A stretch of 28,639 nt of DNA, from the NCBI GenBank assembly GCA_017428285.1, contig JAFRRE010000011.1, positions 1 through 28,639 on the forward strand, read 5' to 3'. A model generated the notes under the pieces. The model was not told the origin of the DNA. It saw nothing but the letters and a program-made list of their open reading frames with translations, and did not search any database. This stretch comes from Bacteroidales bacterium (GTDB lineage: Bacteria > Bacteroidota > Bacteroidia > Bacteroidales > F082). The position numbers and the translations under genes were made by a program. Numbering within the stretch: position 1 is the stretch's first letter; each line of letters opens with the position of its first letter. Of the stretch, positions 17,057-25,479 are shown in pieces.

Positions 17057-18835
17057 TTATAATTCTTCCGCAAACTTAATGTCCTTTACATTAAGCTGCA
17101 AATTGGTCTTGCCTTGCCAGGTGTTGTATTCCAGATGGTAGCAGATGCTGAAAGGCTCTCCGTCGTGGATACGGTTGAAGAGGTCGCCTTTCTGGAATGC
17201 AATGCCCGAAAATGGAGGCACACCTTGCTCAGCATCGCCCACTTGCGACACGGTGAGTTTCAAGTGCTTGTGACCACCCACGGGACGCGAGCCGCCTGCA
17301 TCGATGACATTGTCGGTCCAAAACACGGGAGCCATATTACCTGGTCCAAAGGGCGCAAATTGATTGAGGATGCGCATAAACTTGGAGGTGATGTCACTGA
17401 AGTTGATCTTCAAATCCACCTCAAGCTCAGGCACAAAGTCCTCATCTACAAGATGTTCGCTGACGTAAGCCTCAAAACGACGGCGGAACTCGGGAAGGTT
17501 CTCGGGCTTCATAGACAGCCCCGCAGCGTATTTGTGACCACCGAAGTGCTCCAACAAGTCGGAGCAATGGTCGATGGCATCATAGATGTCGAAGCTCTTG
17601 ATGGAGCGTGCCGAACCTGTGACCAAACCGCTGGCGCGGGTCAGGACGATAGTGGGGCGGTAATAATAGTCGGTGAGGCGCGAAGCCACGATACCGATGA
17701 CGCCACGGTGCCATTTTGCGTTGAAGACCACTGTGCTCTTGGCATCGCGCAGTTCCGCGTCATTGGCAATCATACCCAAGGCTTCCTCGGTGATGCGGTT
17801 GTCGAACTCGCGCCGCTCGTCGTTGAGGTCGTTGATGGATGCGGCCAGTTTTTCGGCGTGTTCCTTCTTGTCGGCGATAAGCAGACGCACCGAGTCGGAG
17901 GCCTTGGCGATACGACCTGCGGCATTGATACGCGGGCCGATGAGAAACACCAAATCACTGATGGTCAACTCTCTAGTCAGCACATTCTCATCCTCATCGA
18001 TTTGGTCTTCATCGCGGCGGTAGATGTTGGCGTGTTGCAGGATGGCTTCGATGCCAGGACGTGGTTTCTTGTTGAGTTGCTTCAAGCCGAAATAAGCCAG
18101 CACGCGGTTTTCACCCGTGATGGGGACAATGTCGGCGGCGATGCTCACAGCCAAAAAGTCGAGCAATTCATATACTTGCTCGATGGTTCCCAAGCCTTTC
18201 ATTGACAAGGCGGTAACCAATTTGAAGCCCACGCCGCAACCAGAAAGCTCATCGTAAGGATAGTTGCAATCGGGGCGTTTGGCGTCAAGCACAGCTACAG
18301 CGTTCGGGAGTACATCGCCTGCACGGTGGTGGTCGCAGATGATGAAGTCGACGCCACGCTCGTTGGCATAGTCGATGCGCTCGTTGGCCTTGATGCCGCA
18401 GTCGAGGGCGATGACCAGCTTGAAGCCGTTTTCGGCGGCATAGTCGATGCCTTTGAAGGAGATACCGTAGCCTTCCTCATAGCGGTCGGGAATGTAAAAC
18501 TCGATCTTTTTCTTCTTAAAGAAAGGCTTGAGGTAGGTATAGACCACCGCAACGGCTGTCGTACCGTCGACATCATAGTCGCCATAGACCAAAAGCTTCT
18601 CGCCATTGTTGATGGCTTGCAACACACGTTCGACGGCCTTGTCCATGTCCTTCATGAGGAAAGGATCGTGCAACTGGGAGAGCGAGGGACGGAAGAAAGT
18701 TTTGGCTTCCTCGTAGTTGGTAATACCGCGTTGGACAAGCAAAGTGGCAAGGTTCTCATCGATATTGAGCACCTTGACAATCTCGGCAACTTGCTGTTTG
18801 TCAACCGATTGGTTTAAAATCCACTTCGTTTCCAT
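17057..18835 (-). CDS. recJ: Single-stranded-DNA exonuclease RecJ
   Basis: RecJ degrades single-stranded DNA 5' to 3' in recombination and mismatch repair. The 592-residue product has the DHH-family motifs that bind two Mn2+ ions: YGDYDVDG (D86, D88, D90), LDCG (D145), the DHH triad itself (168-170, IICDHHRAGD), and a DHHA1 domain with GGHKYAAGL (around residue 430). The C-terminal OB-like domain (about 465-592) ends with NLQLNVKDIKFAEEL. All motifs are intact. It converges on the CotH-like gene with only 7 nt between stops, and diverges from purH across a 263-nt AT-rich gap. Confidence 0.97.
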   Translation of the reverse strand: METKWILNQSVDKQQVAEIVKVLNIDENLATLLVQRGITNYEEAKTFFRPSLSQLHDPFLMKDMDKAVERVLQAINNGEKLLVYGDYDVDGTTAVAVVYTYLKPFFKKKKIEFYIPDRYEEGYGISFKGIDYAAENGFKLVIALDCGIKANERIDYANERGVDFIICDHHRAGDVLPNAVAVLDAKRPDCNYPYDELSGCGVGFKLVTALSMKGLGTIEQVYELLDFLAVSIAADIVPITGENRVLAYFGLKQLNKKPRPGIEAILQHANIYRRDEDQIDEDENVLTRELTISDLVFLIGPRINAAGRIAKASDSVRLLIADKKEHAEKLAASINDLNDERREFDNRITEEALGMIANDAELRDAKSTVVFNAKWHRGVIGIVASRLTDYYYRPTIVLTRASGLVTGSARSIKSFDIYDAIDHCSDLLEHFGGHKYAAGLSMKPENLPEFRRRFEAYVSEHLVDEDFVPELEVDLKINFSDITSKFMRILNQFAPFGPGNMAPVFWTDNVIDAGGSRPVGGHKHLKLTVSQVGDAEQGVPPFSGIAFQKGDLFNRIHDGEPFSICYHLEYNTWQGKTNLQLNVKDIKFAEEL

Positions 18836-19038
18836 CCGTGTAATTTTGAATCGGTAAAGATAATAAGAAAAACAATGCGAAAGGACGGTTTTCGTAGTTT
18901 ATAATCAATTTTTCTTTTATAGCATTCATTTTCAGTGGATTATTTTTGTGCATTTTTTGACAATTCTACATAACAATTCTATTTTTGATTGGATAGAAAA
19001 ATGTTGAAATCTTTGTTTAAAAAAAATGCTTTCAACCC

Positions 19039-19069
19039 TTGCGCGGTGTGCAGATTTTTGGTAATCTTG
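19039..19069 (+). promoter_or_regulatory. Putative purH promoter
   Basis: TTG (19039-19041), a 20-nt spacer and TAATCTTG (19062-19069; one mismatch to TAnnTTTG) precede the purH start by 29 nt. The rest of the recJ-purH gap (18836-19038) is AT-rich with A and T runs; nothing else is recognised in it. Confidence 0.45.
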
Positions 19070-19098
19070 CAGTTTAAAATCACCTTAATTTTCTACCC

Positions 19099-20616
19099 TT
19101 GAAAAAGATTAAAACTGCTTTAATATCAGTATTTTATAAAACAGGCATCGATACCATTGTCGACTTGTTGAAGCAAAATGGAGTGCAAATCTACTCCACT
19201 GGAGGGACATACGACTTCATCAAGCCATTAGACCCCTCGGTGAAGACAGTAGAGTCGCTTACAGGCTACCCATCCATTCTTGGTGGGAGGGTCAAGACTT
19301 TGCACCCTAAGGTATTCGGCGGCATTTTGGGCCGCACCAACCTTGCCTCTGACCAGAAAGAGATGCAGGAATACGACATTCCGCCTTTCGACCTCGTTAT
19401 TGTAGACCTCTATCCTTTCGAAGAGACCGTGGCCAAGACCGAAGATGCTTCGCAAATCATCGAGAAGATCGACATCGGCGGCATCTCGCTCATTCGTGCT
19501 GGCGCTAAGAACTTCAACGACGTGCTCATCGTGCCCTCACAGAAATACTATGGAGAGCTCATCCAACTGCTCAAAGACCAGCAGGGTGAGACCTCTCTCG
19601 ATGACCGTCGTCGTTTTGCAGCCTACGCCTTTGGCGTGAGCTCGCACTACGACAGTGCCATCATGAACTGGTTTGTGAAAGACAACGACAGCAAGCCCTT
19701 GCGTATCACTGTAGAAGAAGGCACCACTTTGCGCTACGGCGAAAACCCACACCAAAAAGGCACCTTCTATGGCGACTTGGATGCGATGTTTGAGAAGTTG
19801 CACGGCAAAGAGCTGTCGTACAACAATTTGCTTGATCTTGATGCAGGTCTTAACCTCATCCGTGAGTTTGACGAGCCCACCTTCGCCATCCTCAAGCACA
19901 ACAATCCTTGTGGATTGGCTTGCCGGAAGACCGTCAAAGAGGCTTATGTGGACGCCTTGGCTGGTGACCCTGTTTCGGCTTTCGGAGGCGTGTTGGTCTG
20001 CAATCGTCCCATCGACCTCGAAGCCGCTGAGGAAATCAACAAGCTCTTCATTGAAGTCATCGTGGCACCGAAATATGAAGATGGTGTGCTTGACCTGCTC
20101 TTCTCCAAGAAGAACCGCGTGGTGTTACGCCTGAAGGCCGACCTCTATAGGCCTCAGACCGTGAAGACCGCCTTGAACGGCTATCTTGTGCAGGATCGCG
20201 ATCTGCACACCGAGACGGCCGATGATTTCAAGGTCATCACAGAAAAGGCACCAACCGCTGATGAGATTGAAGACATGGTTTTCGCCAATAAAATTGTGAA
20301 GCACAGCCGCAGCAATGCCATCGTGTTAGCCAAAGGCAAACAACTCTTTGCCTCGGGCATCGGGCAGACTTCGCGTGTTGATGCCCTGCGCCAAGCCATT
20401 GAGAAGGCCAAGTCGTTCGATTTCGATTTGAGGGGTGCCGTTTTGGCCTCCGATGCCTTCTTCCCCTTCAAGGACTGCGTCGAACTGGCTCATGAAGCGG
20501 GCATTACTGCCATCGTGCAGCCTGGTGGATCGGTGCGCGACCAAGAATCCATCGACTGCTGCAACGAACACGGAATCAGCATGGTATTTACTGGATTTAG
20601 ACATTTTAGACATTAA
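19099..20616 (+). CDS. purH: Bifunctional AICAR transformylase / IMP cyclohydrolase
   Basis: PurH performs the last two steps of IMP synthesis: formyl transfer from 10-formyl-THF to AICAR, then ring closure. The 505-residue protein has an N-terminal MGS-like cyclohydrolase domain (about 1-130; STGGTYDFI, SLTGYPSILGGRVKTLHPKVFGGIL, DLVIVDLYPFE) and a C-terminal transformylase domain with RYGENPHQ and ILKHNNPCG, in which K266 and H267 match the catalytic pair at the same positions in the human enzyme. The start is a TTG: an in-frame stop lies upstream (19075-19077) and no ATG occurs before the first conserved residues. It leads the mreBCD genes, a linkage common in Bacteroidota. Confidence 0.97.
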   Translation: MKKIKTALISVFYKTGIDTIVDLLKQNGVQIYSTGGTYDFIKPLDPSVKTVESLTGYPSILGGRVKTLHPKVFGGILGRTNLASDQKEMQEYDIPPFDLVIVDLYPFEETVAKTEDASQIIEKIDIGGISLIRAGAKNFNDVLIVPSQKYYGELIQLLKDQQGETSLDDRRRFAAYAFGVSSHYDSAIMNWFVKDNDSKPLRITVEEGTTLRYGENPHQKGTFYGDLDAMFEKLHGKELSYNNLLDLDAGLNLIREFDEPTFAILKHNNPCGLACRKTVKEAYVDALAGDPVSAFGGVLVCNRPIDLEAAEEINKLFIEVIVAPKYEDGVLDLLFSKKNRVVLRLKADLYRPQTVKTALNGYLVQDRDLHTETADDFKVITEKAPTADEIEDMVFANKIVKHSRSNAIVLAKGKQLFASGIGQTSRVDALRQAIEKAKSFDFDLRGAVLASDAFFPFKDCVELAHEAGITAIVQPGGSVRDQESIDCCNEHGISMVFTGFRHFRH

Positions 20617-20628
20617 CGAATGATGATG

Positions 20629-20656
20629 GTAGAAACGGTGCATGCACCGTCTCTAC
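20629..20656. repeat. 28-nt palindrome, GTAGAGACGGTGCA family
   Basis: Arms GTAGAAACGGTGCA and TGCACCGTCTCTAC pair with one mismatch. It lies just after purH and before an AACT-rich tract (about 20664-20710), within a possible purH-mreB transcript. Similar (G)TAGAGACG palindromes are familiar as dispersed intergenic repeats. Confidence 0.7.
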
Positions 20657-20715
20657 AAAGGAACAATTAACGGATAATAGAACAACTGACAACTAACCAC
20701 TAACAACTGAAGATT

Positions 20716-21738
20716 ATGGGAGCATTTTCATTCCTGAACAAAGAAATCGCTATTGACCTTGGTACGGCCAATACGATTATCATATACAACGACAAGGTCG
20801 TCGTCGACGAGCCTTCCATCGTGGCGCTACAGCGCGACACGAAGAAAATCATCGCTGTGGGTAAGCGTGCCATGATGATGCACGGCAAGACTCATGAAAA
20901 CATCAAGACCATTCGCCCGTTGCGCGACGGCGTCATCGCTGACTTCCAAGCCGCCGAATATATGATGCGCGAGATGATCAAGATGATCAATTTCAAGAAT
21001 ACCCTGTTTCCGCCTAGCCTCAAGATGGTCATCTGCATCCCTTCGGGTATCACCGAGGTGGAGGAGCGCGCCGTGAAGGACTCTGCCGAACAGGCTGGTG
21101 CCAAAGAGGTGCGTCTGATTCACGAGCCTATGGCTGCTGCCATCGGTATCGGTATCGATGTGCTTGAGCCGACGGGTAACATGATTATCGACATCGGTGG
21201 TGGTACCTCCGAAATCGCCGTCATCGCCTTGGGTGGTATCGTCAACAACAAGTCCATCCGCATCGCTGGTGACGACTTCACTGCCGACATCGAGGAATAT
21301 ATGCGCAAGCAACACAACATCATCGTGGGTGAGCGCACTGCCGAACGCATCAAGATTGAAGTGGGTGCCGCCATTCCGCAGCTCGACAATCCGCCCGATG
21401 ACTATGCTGTGCAAGGCCGCGACATGTTGACAGGTATCCCGAAGGAAATCCGCGTCAACTATGCCGAAATTGCCCACTGCCTCGACAAGAGTATCATGAA
21501 GATCGAGACCGCTGTGTTGAATGCTTTGGAGCAGACCCCGCCTGAGTTGTCGGCTGATATCTATCGCACGGGTATCTACCTCACTGGTGGTGGTGCCTTG
21601 CTGCGAGGCCTCGACAAACGTCTCAACGCCAAGACCAAGTTGCCCATCCACGTGGCGGAAGACCCGTTGCGCGCCGTCGCCCGTGGTACTGGCATCGCCT
21701 TGAAGAACTTCGACAGATTCACTTTCTTGATCAAATAA
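20716..21738 (+). CDS. mreB: Rod shape-determining protein MreB
   Basis: MreB is the bacterial actin that guides lateral wall synthesis with MreC, MreD and RodA/PBP2. The 340-residue protein has all actin-fold nucleotide motifs: phosphate-1 DLGTANT (14-20), VVVDEPSIVAL, the IPSG(I)TEVEERAV segment, LIHEPMAAAIG, phosphate-2 IDIGGGTSEIAV, and adenosine motif TGGGALLRGL near the C-terminus. The N-terminus MGAFSFLNKEIAIDLG is typical, including a short amphipathic membrane-binding start. It follows purH by 99 nt with no obvious own promoter, so it probably shares the purH transcript. Confidence 0.98.
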   Translation: MGAFSFLNKEIAIDLGTANTIIIYNDKVVVDEPSIVALQRDTKKIIAVGKRAMMMHGKTHENIKTIRPLRDGVIADFQAAEYMMREMIKMINFKNTLFPPSLKMVICIPSGITEVEERAVKDSAEQAGAKEVRLIHEPMAAAIGIGIDVLEPTGNMIIDIGGGTSEIAVIALGGIVNNKSIRIAGDDFTADIEEYMRKQHNIIVGERTAERIKIEVGAAIPQLDNPPDDYAVQGRDMLTGIPKEIRVNYAEIAHCLDKSIMKIETAVLNALEQTPPELSADIYRTGIYLTGGGALLRGLDKRLNAKTKLPIHVAEDPLRAVARGTGIALKNFDRFTFLIK

Positions 21739-21752
21739 TGACGCAAGTCGGC

Positions 21753-21820
21753 GTTTCGACAAGCTCAACGACCTTTGCTTTTTCAGTTGCTATAAGGGTC
21801 CCTGAGCCTGTCGAAGGGCC
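21753..21820. repeat. Palindromic intergenic repeat, CTTCGACAAGCTCA family, copy 2
   Basis: Arms TTCGACAAGCTCA (21755-21767) and TGAGCCTGTCGAA (with one mismatch) enclose a variable middle. It sits in the 102-nt gap between mreB and mreC. Confidence 0.78.
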
Positions 21821-21840
21821 CGAAGCCCAATAATAAGGAC

Positions 21841-22659
21841 ATGTACAACCTGCGGCGTTTCATCATTAAACATCACTTCGTCATCTTGTTCATTTTGCTC
21901 GAGGTGATTTCCGTCTTGCTGCTCGCCAATAGCCAACGCTTCCATCGCGACCGCATGGTGAACACGACTAATGATGTCGTGGGCAAAATCTACGAGTGGA
22001 GCAGCGAGGTGGGCAACTATTTCCGCCTCAACAGCGCCAACGAGCAACTTGCCGAAGAGAATGCCTTGCTCAGACAAAGGCTGTCGGTGGTTTACGACAC
22101 CACGACTTGTACCTTCGACATCAGTGAGGGCGACACCTTATATAAATACATCCCCGCGCAGGTCGTCAACAACAGTACCAATCAGGCCAACAATTATATA
22201 ATTATTAATAAAGGTAAGGTTGACGGTATCGAGCGCGACATGGGTGTCATTTCCACCGATGGCATCGTGGGTGTGGTGACCGATGTGAGTCGCCATTTTG
22301 CCTCTGTCATGAGCCTATTGCACAGCAAGTCGGTGGTAGGTGTGCGCATCAAGGAGAGCCAAGAGCTCGCCAGTTTGAAGTGGGAGACCAACAATTACCG
22401 ATACGGTATGGTGGAAGACATCCCCACCCACATCCTTTTGCAGAAAGGCGACACCATCTTGACCAGTTCGCATTCCTACATTTTCCCCGAAGACCTTATG
22501 GTGGGCACGGTGGAGGAGTTTTATCCCACCGCCGTCGATGCCTTGAACAAGGCTAAAGTCAGGTTTGCCACCGACTTCGCCACCTTGAGGCACGTCTATG
22601 TAATTAGAGATTTGCACAAACCCGAGCTCGATTCGCTCAAAGCCAGACAAAAGTTATGA
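21841..22659 (+). CDS. mreC: Rod shape-determining protein MreC
   Basis: A 272-residue bitopic inner-membrane protein. The N-terminal transmembrane helix is HHFVILFILLEVISVLLLAN (about 11-30), followed by a coiled-coil stretch (LNSANEQLAEENALLRQRL, about 61-79) and the periplasmic beta-barrel region containing the family motif NKGKVDGIERDMGVISTDGIVGVV (about 122-145). MreC scaffolds the elongasome between MreB and the wall synthases. It ends in a TGA that overlaps the mreD ATG by 4 nt. Confidence 0.95.
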   Translation: MYNLRRFIIKHHFVILFILLEVISVLLLANSQRFHRDRMVNTTNDVVGKIYEWSSEVGNYFRLNSANEQLAEENALLRQRLSVVYDTTTCTFDISEGDTLYKYIPAQVVNNSTNQANNYIIINKGKVDGIERDMGVISTDGIVGVVTDVSRHFASVMSLLHSKSVVGVRIKESQELASLKWETNNYRYGMVEDIPTHILLQKGDTILTSSHSYIFPEDLMVGTVEEFYPTAVDALNKAKVRFATDFATLRHVYVIRDLHKPELDSLKARQKL

Positions 22660-23171
22660 ACAAGAACGTGCTACAAATCATTCGTTTCCTTGTGCTCGTA
22701 CTCTTTCAGGTGTTGGTCATCAACCATATCCGCCTGGGAGGCTATGTGCATCCTTATATCTATCTGGTTTTCATTATGTTGTTGCCGTTTAGCACTCCCA
22801 AATGGCAACTGCTGGTTTTGGGCTTTGCCTTGGGTTTGACCGTTGATTTGTTTACGGGCACGCCAGGGCTTCACGCAGGAGCCACCACTTTGATGGCTTT
22901 TAGCCGTCCGTCCATCATCAAGTTGGTGTCGGGCAGCCAAAAGTTTGAAAACATCACCGAACCAAATCTTGGTCAGTTGGGTGGACTTTGGTTCTTCCGG
23001 TATGTGCTATGCATGGTGTTTATCCATCATTTCGCGCTGTTTTTCCTCGAGTCGTTCAGTATCAGGCTCATGGGTCAGGTGTTGTTGCGCATTTTGCTCA
23101 GCGTGCCTGTTTCCATCTTCTTGATCATGATGATTCTATACATTTTCAAATCGGAAAAGAAAAGAGAATAA
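22656..23171 (+). CDS. mreD: Rod shape-determining protein MreD
   Basis: A 171-residue very hydrophobic protein with five or so transmembrane helices (for example IIRFLVLVLFQVLVINHI, YIYLVFIMLLPF, LLVLGFALGLTVDLF and ILLSVPVSIFLIMMILYIF). The motif GLTVDLFTGTPGLHAGA (about 54-71) corresponds to the conserved G-x-x-x-D-x-x-x-x-x-P-G-x-x-A of MreD, giving the assignment. Its ATG overlaps the mreC stop (ATGA, 22656-22659), showing translational coupling. In most Bacteroidota mrdA and rodA come next; here a lipoprotein gene starts 22 nt after the stop. Confidence 0.93.
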   Translation: MNKNVLQIIRFLVLVLFQVLVINHIRLGGYVHPYIYLVFIMLLPFSTPKWQLLVLGFALGLTVDLFTGTPGLHAGATTLMAFSRPSIIKLVSGSQKFENITEPNLGQLGGLWFFRYVLCMVFIHHFALFFLESFSIRLMGQVLLRILLSVPVSIFLIMMILYIFKSEKKRE

Positions 23172-23193
23172 CACAATAAATATTTGATTTACA

Positions 23194-24279
23194 ATGAAAA
23201 AACATCTACTATTTCTATTTGCTGTGGTCCTTGGCCTGACAGCCTGTAACGAGAAGAAAACCTTTAAAGTCAATGTGGGTTTGACAAATGGCAACGAAAA
23301 GACTGTTTACTTGCAAAAATATGTCGACAATGTGCCGGTCACCATCGACTCGGCTGTCATTGTTGCCGACCAAGCCGTATTGACTGCCCCTGTTGACAAT
23401 CCGCAGCTTCTTTACGCTTTGAAAGTGAAAGGGAAACGAGGCTCTATGCCTTTCTTTGCCGATAACAAGGATGTCGCTTTTGTGGGCGATATGAACAACC
23501 CGCAAGATGTTGAGATCATCGCTTCGGAAACGCAAGCTGAACTGGATGCCTATAACGACCAGCTGAAAGCTTTTGACACCCAGATTCGCGATCTGTACGC
23601 CGACATGCAGCAAGCTTTTGCTGACAACGATTCCATCATGATGGATTCGCTCAACAAGGTCGGCACGGCGTTGATGGAGCAACAAGACAACTTCCGCGAT
23701 GATTACATCAAAGCGCATCCGGAGAGTTTTGTCACCCATTACATCCTCGATGGTGTAAAGCAAGACTATCCCATCGACCAGTTGAAAGAATTGGTTGGCA
23801 TGTTTACCACCGAATCCATCTATCGTGACCACCTCAATGACTATATCGCCAAGCAGCAACGTCTGGATGTGGGTCAGCCGTTCATTGATTTTACTTTGAA
23901 AACCAATAATGGCACGGAGGTTGTCTTGTCTGAGATGATTCCCCAAAACAAACTCACTTTGGTCGATTTCTGGGCTTCGTGGTGTGGTCCCTGCCGTAAG
24001 GAGAACCCTGTCGTGAAAGCTGCCTACGAACAGTTCCATGGGGCTGGCTTCAATGTTATTGGTGTCAGCGTCGACCAAGATGAAGCCGCATGGTTGCAAG
24101 CCGTCGAGGAAGATCAGTTGCCTTGGACGCAGGTGCGCGATGCCGAAAACAAGGCCAGCGAAGACTATATGATCTATTACATCCCATCCAATTTCCTCTT
24201 CGACCAGAACGGCACCATGGTAGCGAAAGGCTTACGCGGTGAGGAATTGACGGCAAAACTTGCTGAACTTTTGCAATAA
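23194..24279 (+). CDS. DUF4369-thioredoxin lipoprotein 1 (WCGPC)
   Basis: A 361-residue lipoprotein: the signal ends VVLGLTAC (Cys18), so it is likely anchored in the periplasm or on the outer membrane. Residues about 22-120 resemble DUF4369 (FKVNVGLTNGNEKTVYLQKY...PFFADNKDV). A helical middle part leads to a TlpA/ResA-like thioredoxin domain (about 225-361) with the active site WCGPC (C264, C267), VDFWASW before it, and the cis-proline loop YYIPSNFLFD. Such proteins are thiol-disulfide reductases of the envelope. It starts 22 nt after mreD and may be co-transcribed with it. A close paralogue follows. Confidence 0.92.
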   Translation: MKKHLLFLFAVVLGLTACNEKKTFKVNVGLTNGNEKTVYLQKYVDNVPVTIDSAVIVADQAVLTAPVDNPQLLYALKVKGKRGSMPFFADNKDVAFVGDMNNPQDVEIIASETQAELDAYNDQLKAFDTQIRDLYADMQQAFADNDSIMMDSLNKVGTALMEQQDNFRDDYIKAHPESFVTHYILDGVKQDYPIDQLKELVGMFTTESIYRDHLNDYIAKQQRLDVGQPFIDFTLKTNNGTEVVLSEMIPQNKLTLVDFWASWCGPCRKENPVVKAAYEQFHGAGFNVIGVSVDQDEAAWLQAVEEDQLPWTQVRDAENKASEDYMIYYIPSNFLFDQNGTMVAKGLRGEELTAKLAELLQ

Positions 24280-24284
24280 ATATC

Positions 24285-24354
24285 GGCCCTTCGACAAGCT
24301 CAGGGACCTTGGCTTTTACAAAAGTTAAGGGTGCTTGAGCCTGTCGAAGGCCCC
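24285..24354. repeat. Palindromic intergenic repeat, CTTCGACAAGCTCA family, copy 3
   Basis: Arms GGCCCTTCGACAAGCTCA and TGAGCCTGTCGAAGGCC (one mismatch) surround a middle that includes AAAGTTAAGG, also found in copy 1. It separates the two thioredoxin-lipoprotein genes. Confidence 0.82.
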
Positions 24355-24372
24355 GCTTTAAAACGGAACAAC

Positions 24373-25422
24373 ATGAAAACAAAAACCTTACTTATCGCGG
24401 TTGCGGCTATCATCTTAGCTGCATGCACTTCAACCCCTAAGACTGAGACTTTTAAGGTCAATGTGAACCTTGCCAATGCCGATGGCAAAATGGTCTATCT
24501 GCAAAAAGACGGTCAAACCCTTGACTCGGCTGTAATTGCCAATTGGGACGCTGTGTTTGAGACACCGGTTTGCAAAGACAACGAGATGTACGGTATCATG
24601 CTGCAAGGCTGGCGCCGTCCTTTCCCATTCTTCACGGACAATGTGGATGTGACCCTCGAAGGCGATGCACAGAATCCTAACGCCATCTTGGTGAAAGGAT
24701 CGGAGTCGCAAGACCGACTTAATGCCTTCACTCAGAGCTACAACGAGCTAGAAGAAAAATTGGAGGCCGACAGCACGATGGCCCAAGCCGATAAGGATGA
24801 GGTCTTGAAGATGCACTGCTTCGACTATGTGTGGGAAAACCCGACCGACCCCGTGGCGCATTATGTGATGTACCGCTACAAATGGGCCTTTGGTCCCTGC
24901 GAATTGCGCACGATGATTGATAATATTCACCATGCTGACAGCACCCTCAGCACCGCTAACTTGAAACTGGCTGAGGAATATGTGGAGAAGCAAGAACGCG
25001 TGCAGGCGGGTCAGCCCATCATCGACTTCACCCAAAACGACCCTGACGGCAACCCTGTGACGCTCAGCGAGCTCGCCCAAGGCAAACTCCTTTTGGTTGA
25101 CTTTTGGGCTTCGTGGTGCCCCGACTGCCGCAAGGCCAATCCCGATGTGGTGGCAGCTTATCAGAAGTTCCACGACCAAGGCTTTGATGTGCTTGGTGTG
25201 TCGTTCGACACTGACAAAGAAAAATGGCTTGCTGCCATTGAGAAGGACGGTCTCACTTGGACCCATGTCTCCGACTTGCAAGGCTGGAGCAACGCTGCTG
25301 GAGCCTTGTACGCCATCGCTTTCATCCCGCAAAATGCCCTTATCAAGGACGGCGTGATTGTCGCACGCAACTTGGAAGGGGAGGAGCTGATGGAGGAGAT
25401 TGGACGGCAGTTGGAAAAATAA
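24373..25422 (+). CDS. DUF4369-thioredoxin lipoprotein 2 (WCPDC)
   Basis: A 349-residue paralogue of the preceding gene. The start at 24373 gives a clean lipoprotein signal (KTKTLLIAVAAIILAAC); the frame is open upstream, but that part is made of the intergenic repeat. The N-terminal region FKVNVNLANADGKMVYLQKDGQTLDSAVI aligns well with its neighbour. The thioredoxin domain (about 215-349) carries WCPDC (C249, C252) instead of WCGPC, which should shift the redox potential and partner choice, plus IAFIPQNALI at the cis-proline loop. Both genes end before a strong terminator at 25443, so they probably form one unit. Confidence 0.92.
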   Translation: MKTKTLLIAVAAIILAACTSTPKTETFKVNVNLANADGKMVYLQKDGQTLDSAVIANWDAVFETPVCKDNEMYGIMLQGWRRPFPFFTDNVDVTLEGDAQNPNAILVKGSESQDRLNAFTQSYNELEEKLEADSTMAQADKDEVLKMHCFDYVWENPTDPVAHYVMYRYKWAFGPCELRTMIDNIHHADSTLSTANLKLAEEYVEKQERVQAGQPIIDFTQNDPDGNPVTLSELAQGKLLLVDFWASWCPDCRKANPDVVAAYQKFHDQGFDVLGVSFDTDKEKWLAAIEKDGLTWTHVSDLQGWSNAAGALYAIAFIPQNALIKDGVIVARNLEGEELMEEIGRQLEK

Positions 25423-25442
25423 ACTTTCAAATTATTGGAAAT

Positions 25443-25474
25443 AGCCTCGTCACACAACAGCGACGAGGCTTTTT
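25443..25474 (+). terminator. Rho-independent terminator
   Basis: Perfect 9-nt arms AGCCTCGTC (25443-25451) and GACGAGGCT (25462-25470) enclose a 10-nt loop and run into TTTTT. It closes the purH/mre/thioredoxin side and faces the convergent GLUG-repeat gene. Confidence 0.9.
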
Positions 25475-25479
25475 GTATC

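Noticed and set aside
17114..18205. 363-residue open frame antisense to recJ
   Set aside because: It is the mirror of a strongly conserved coding gene; its composition follows the recJ codons and no family is recognisable.
20827..21768. 313-residue open frame antisense to mreB
   Set aside because: It is a shadow of the mreB reading frame, rich in His/Asp/Val as expected for an antisense frame.
23215..24099. 294-residue open frame antisense to the first thioredoxin lipoprotein gene
   Set aside because: The plus-strand gene has a lipobox and a WCGPC active site; the antisense frame has no recognisable feature.
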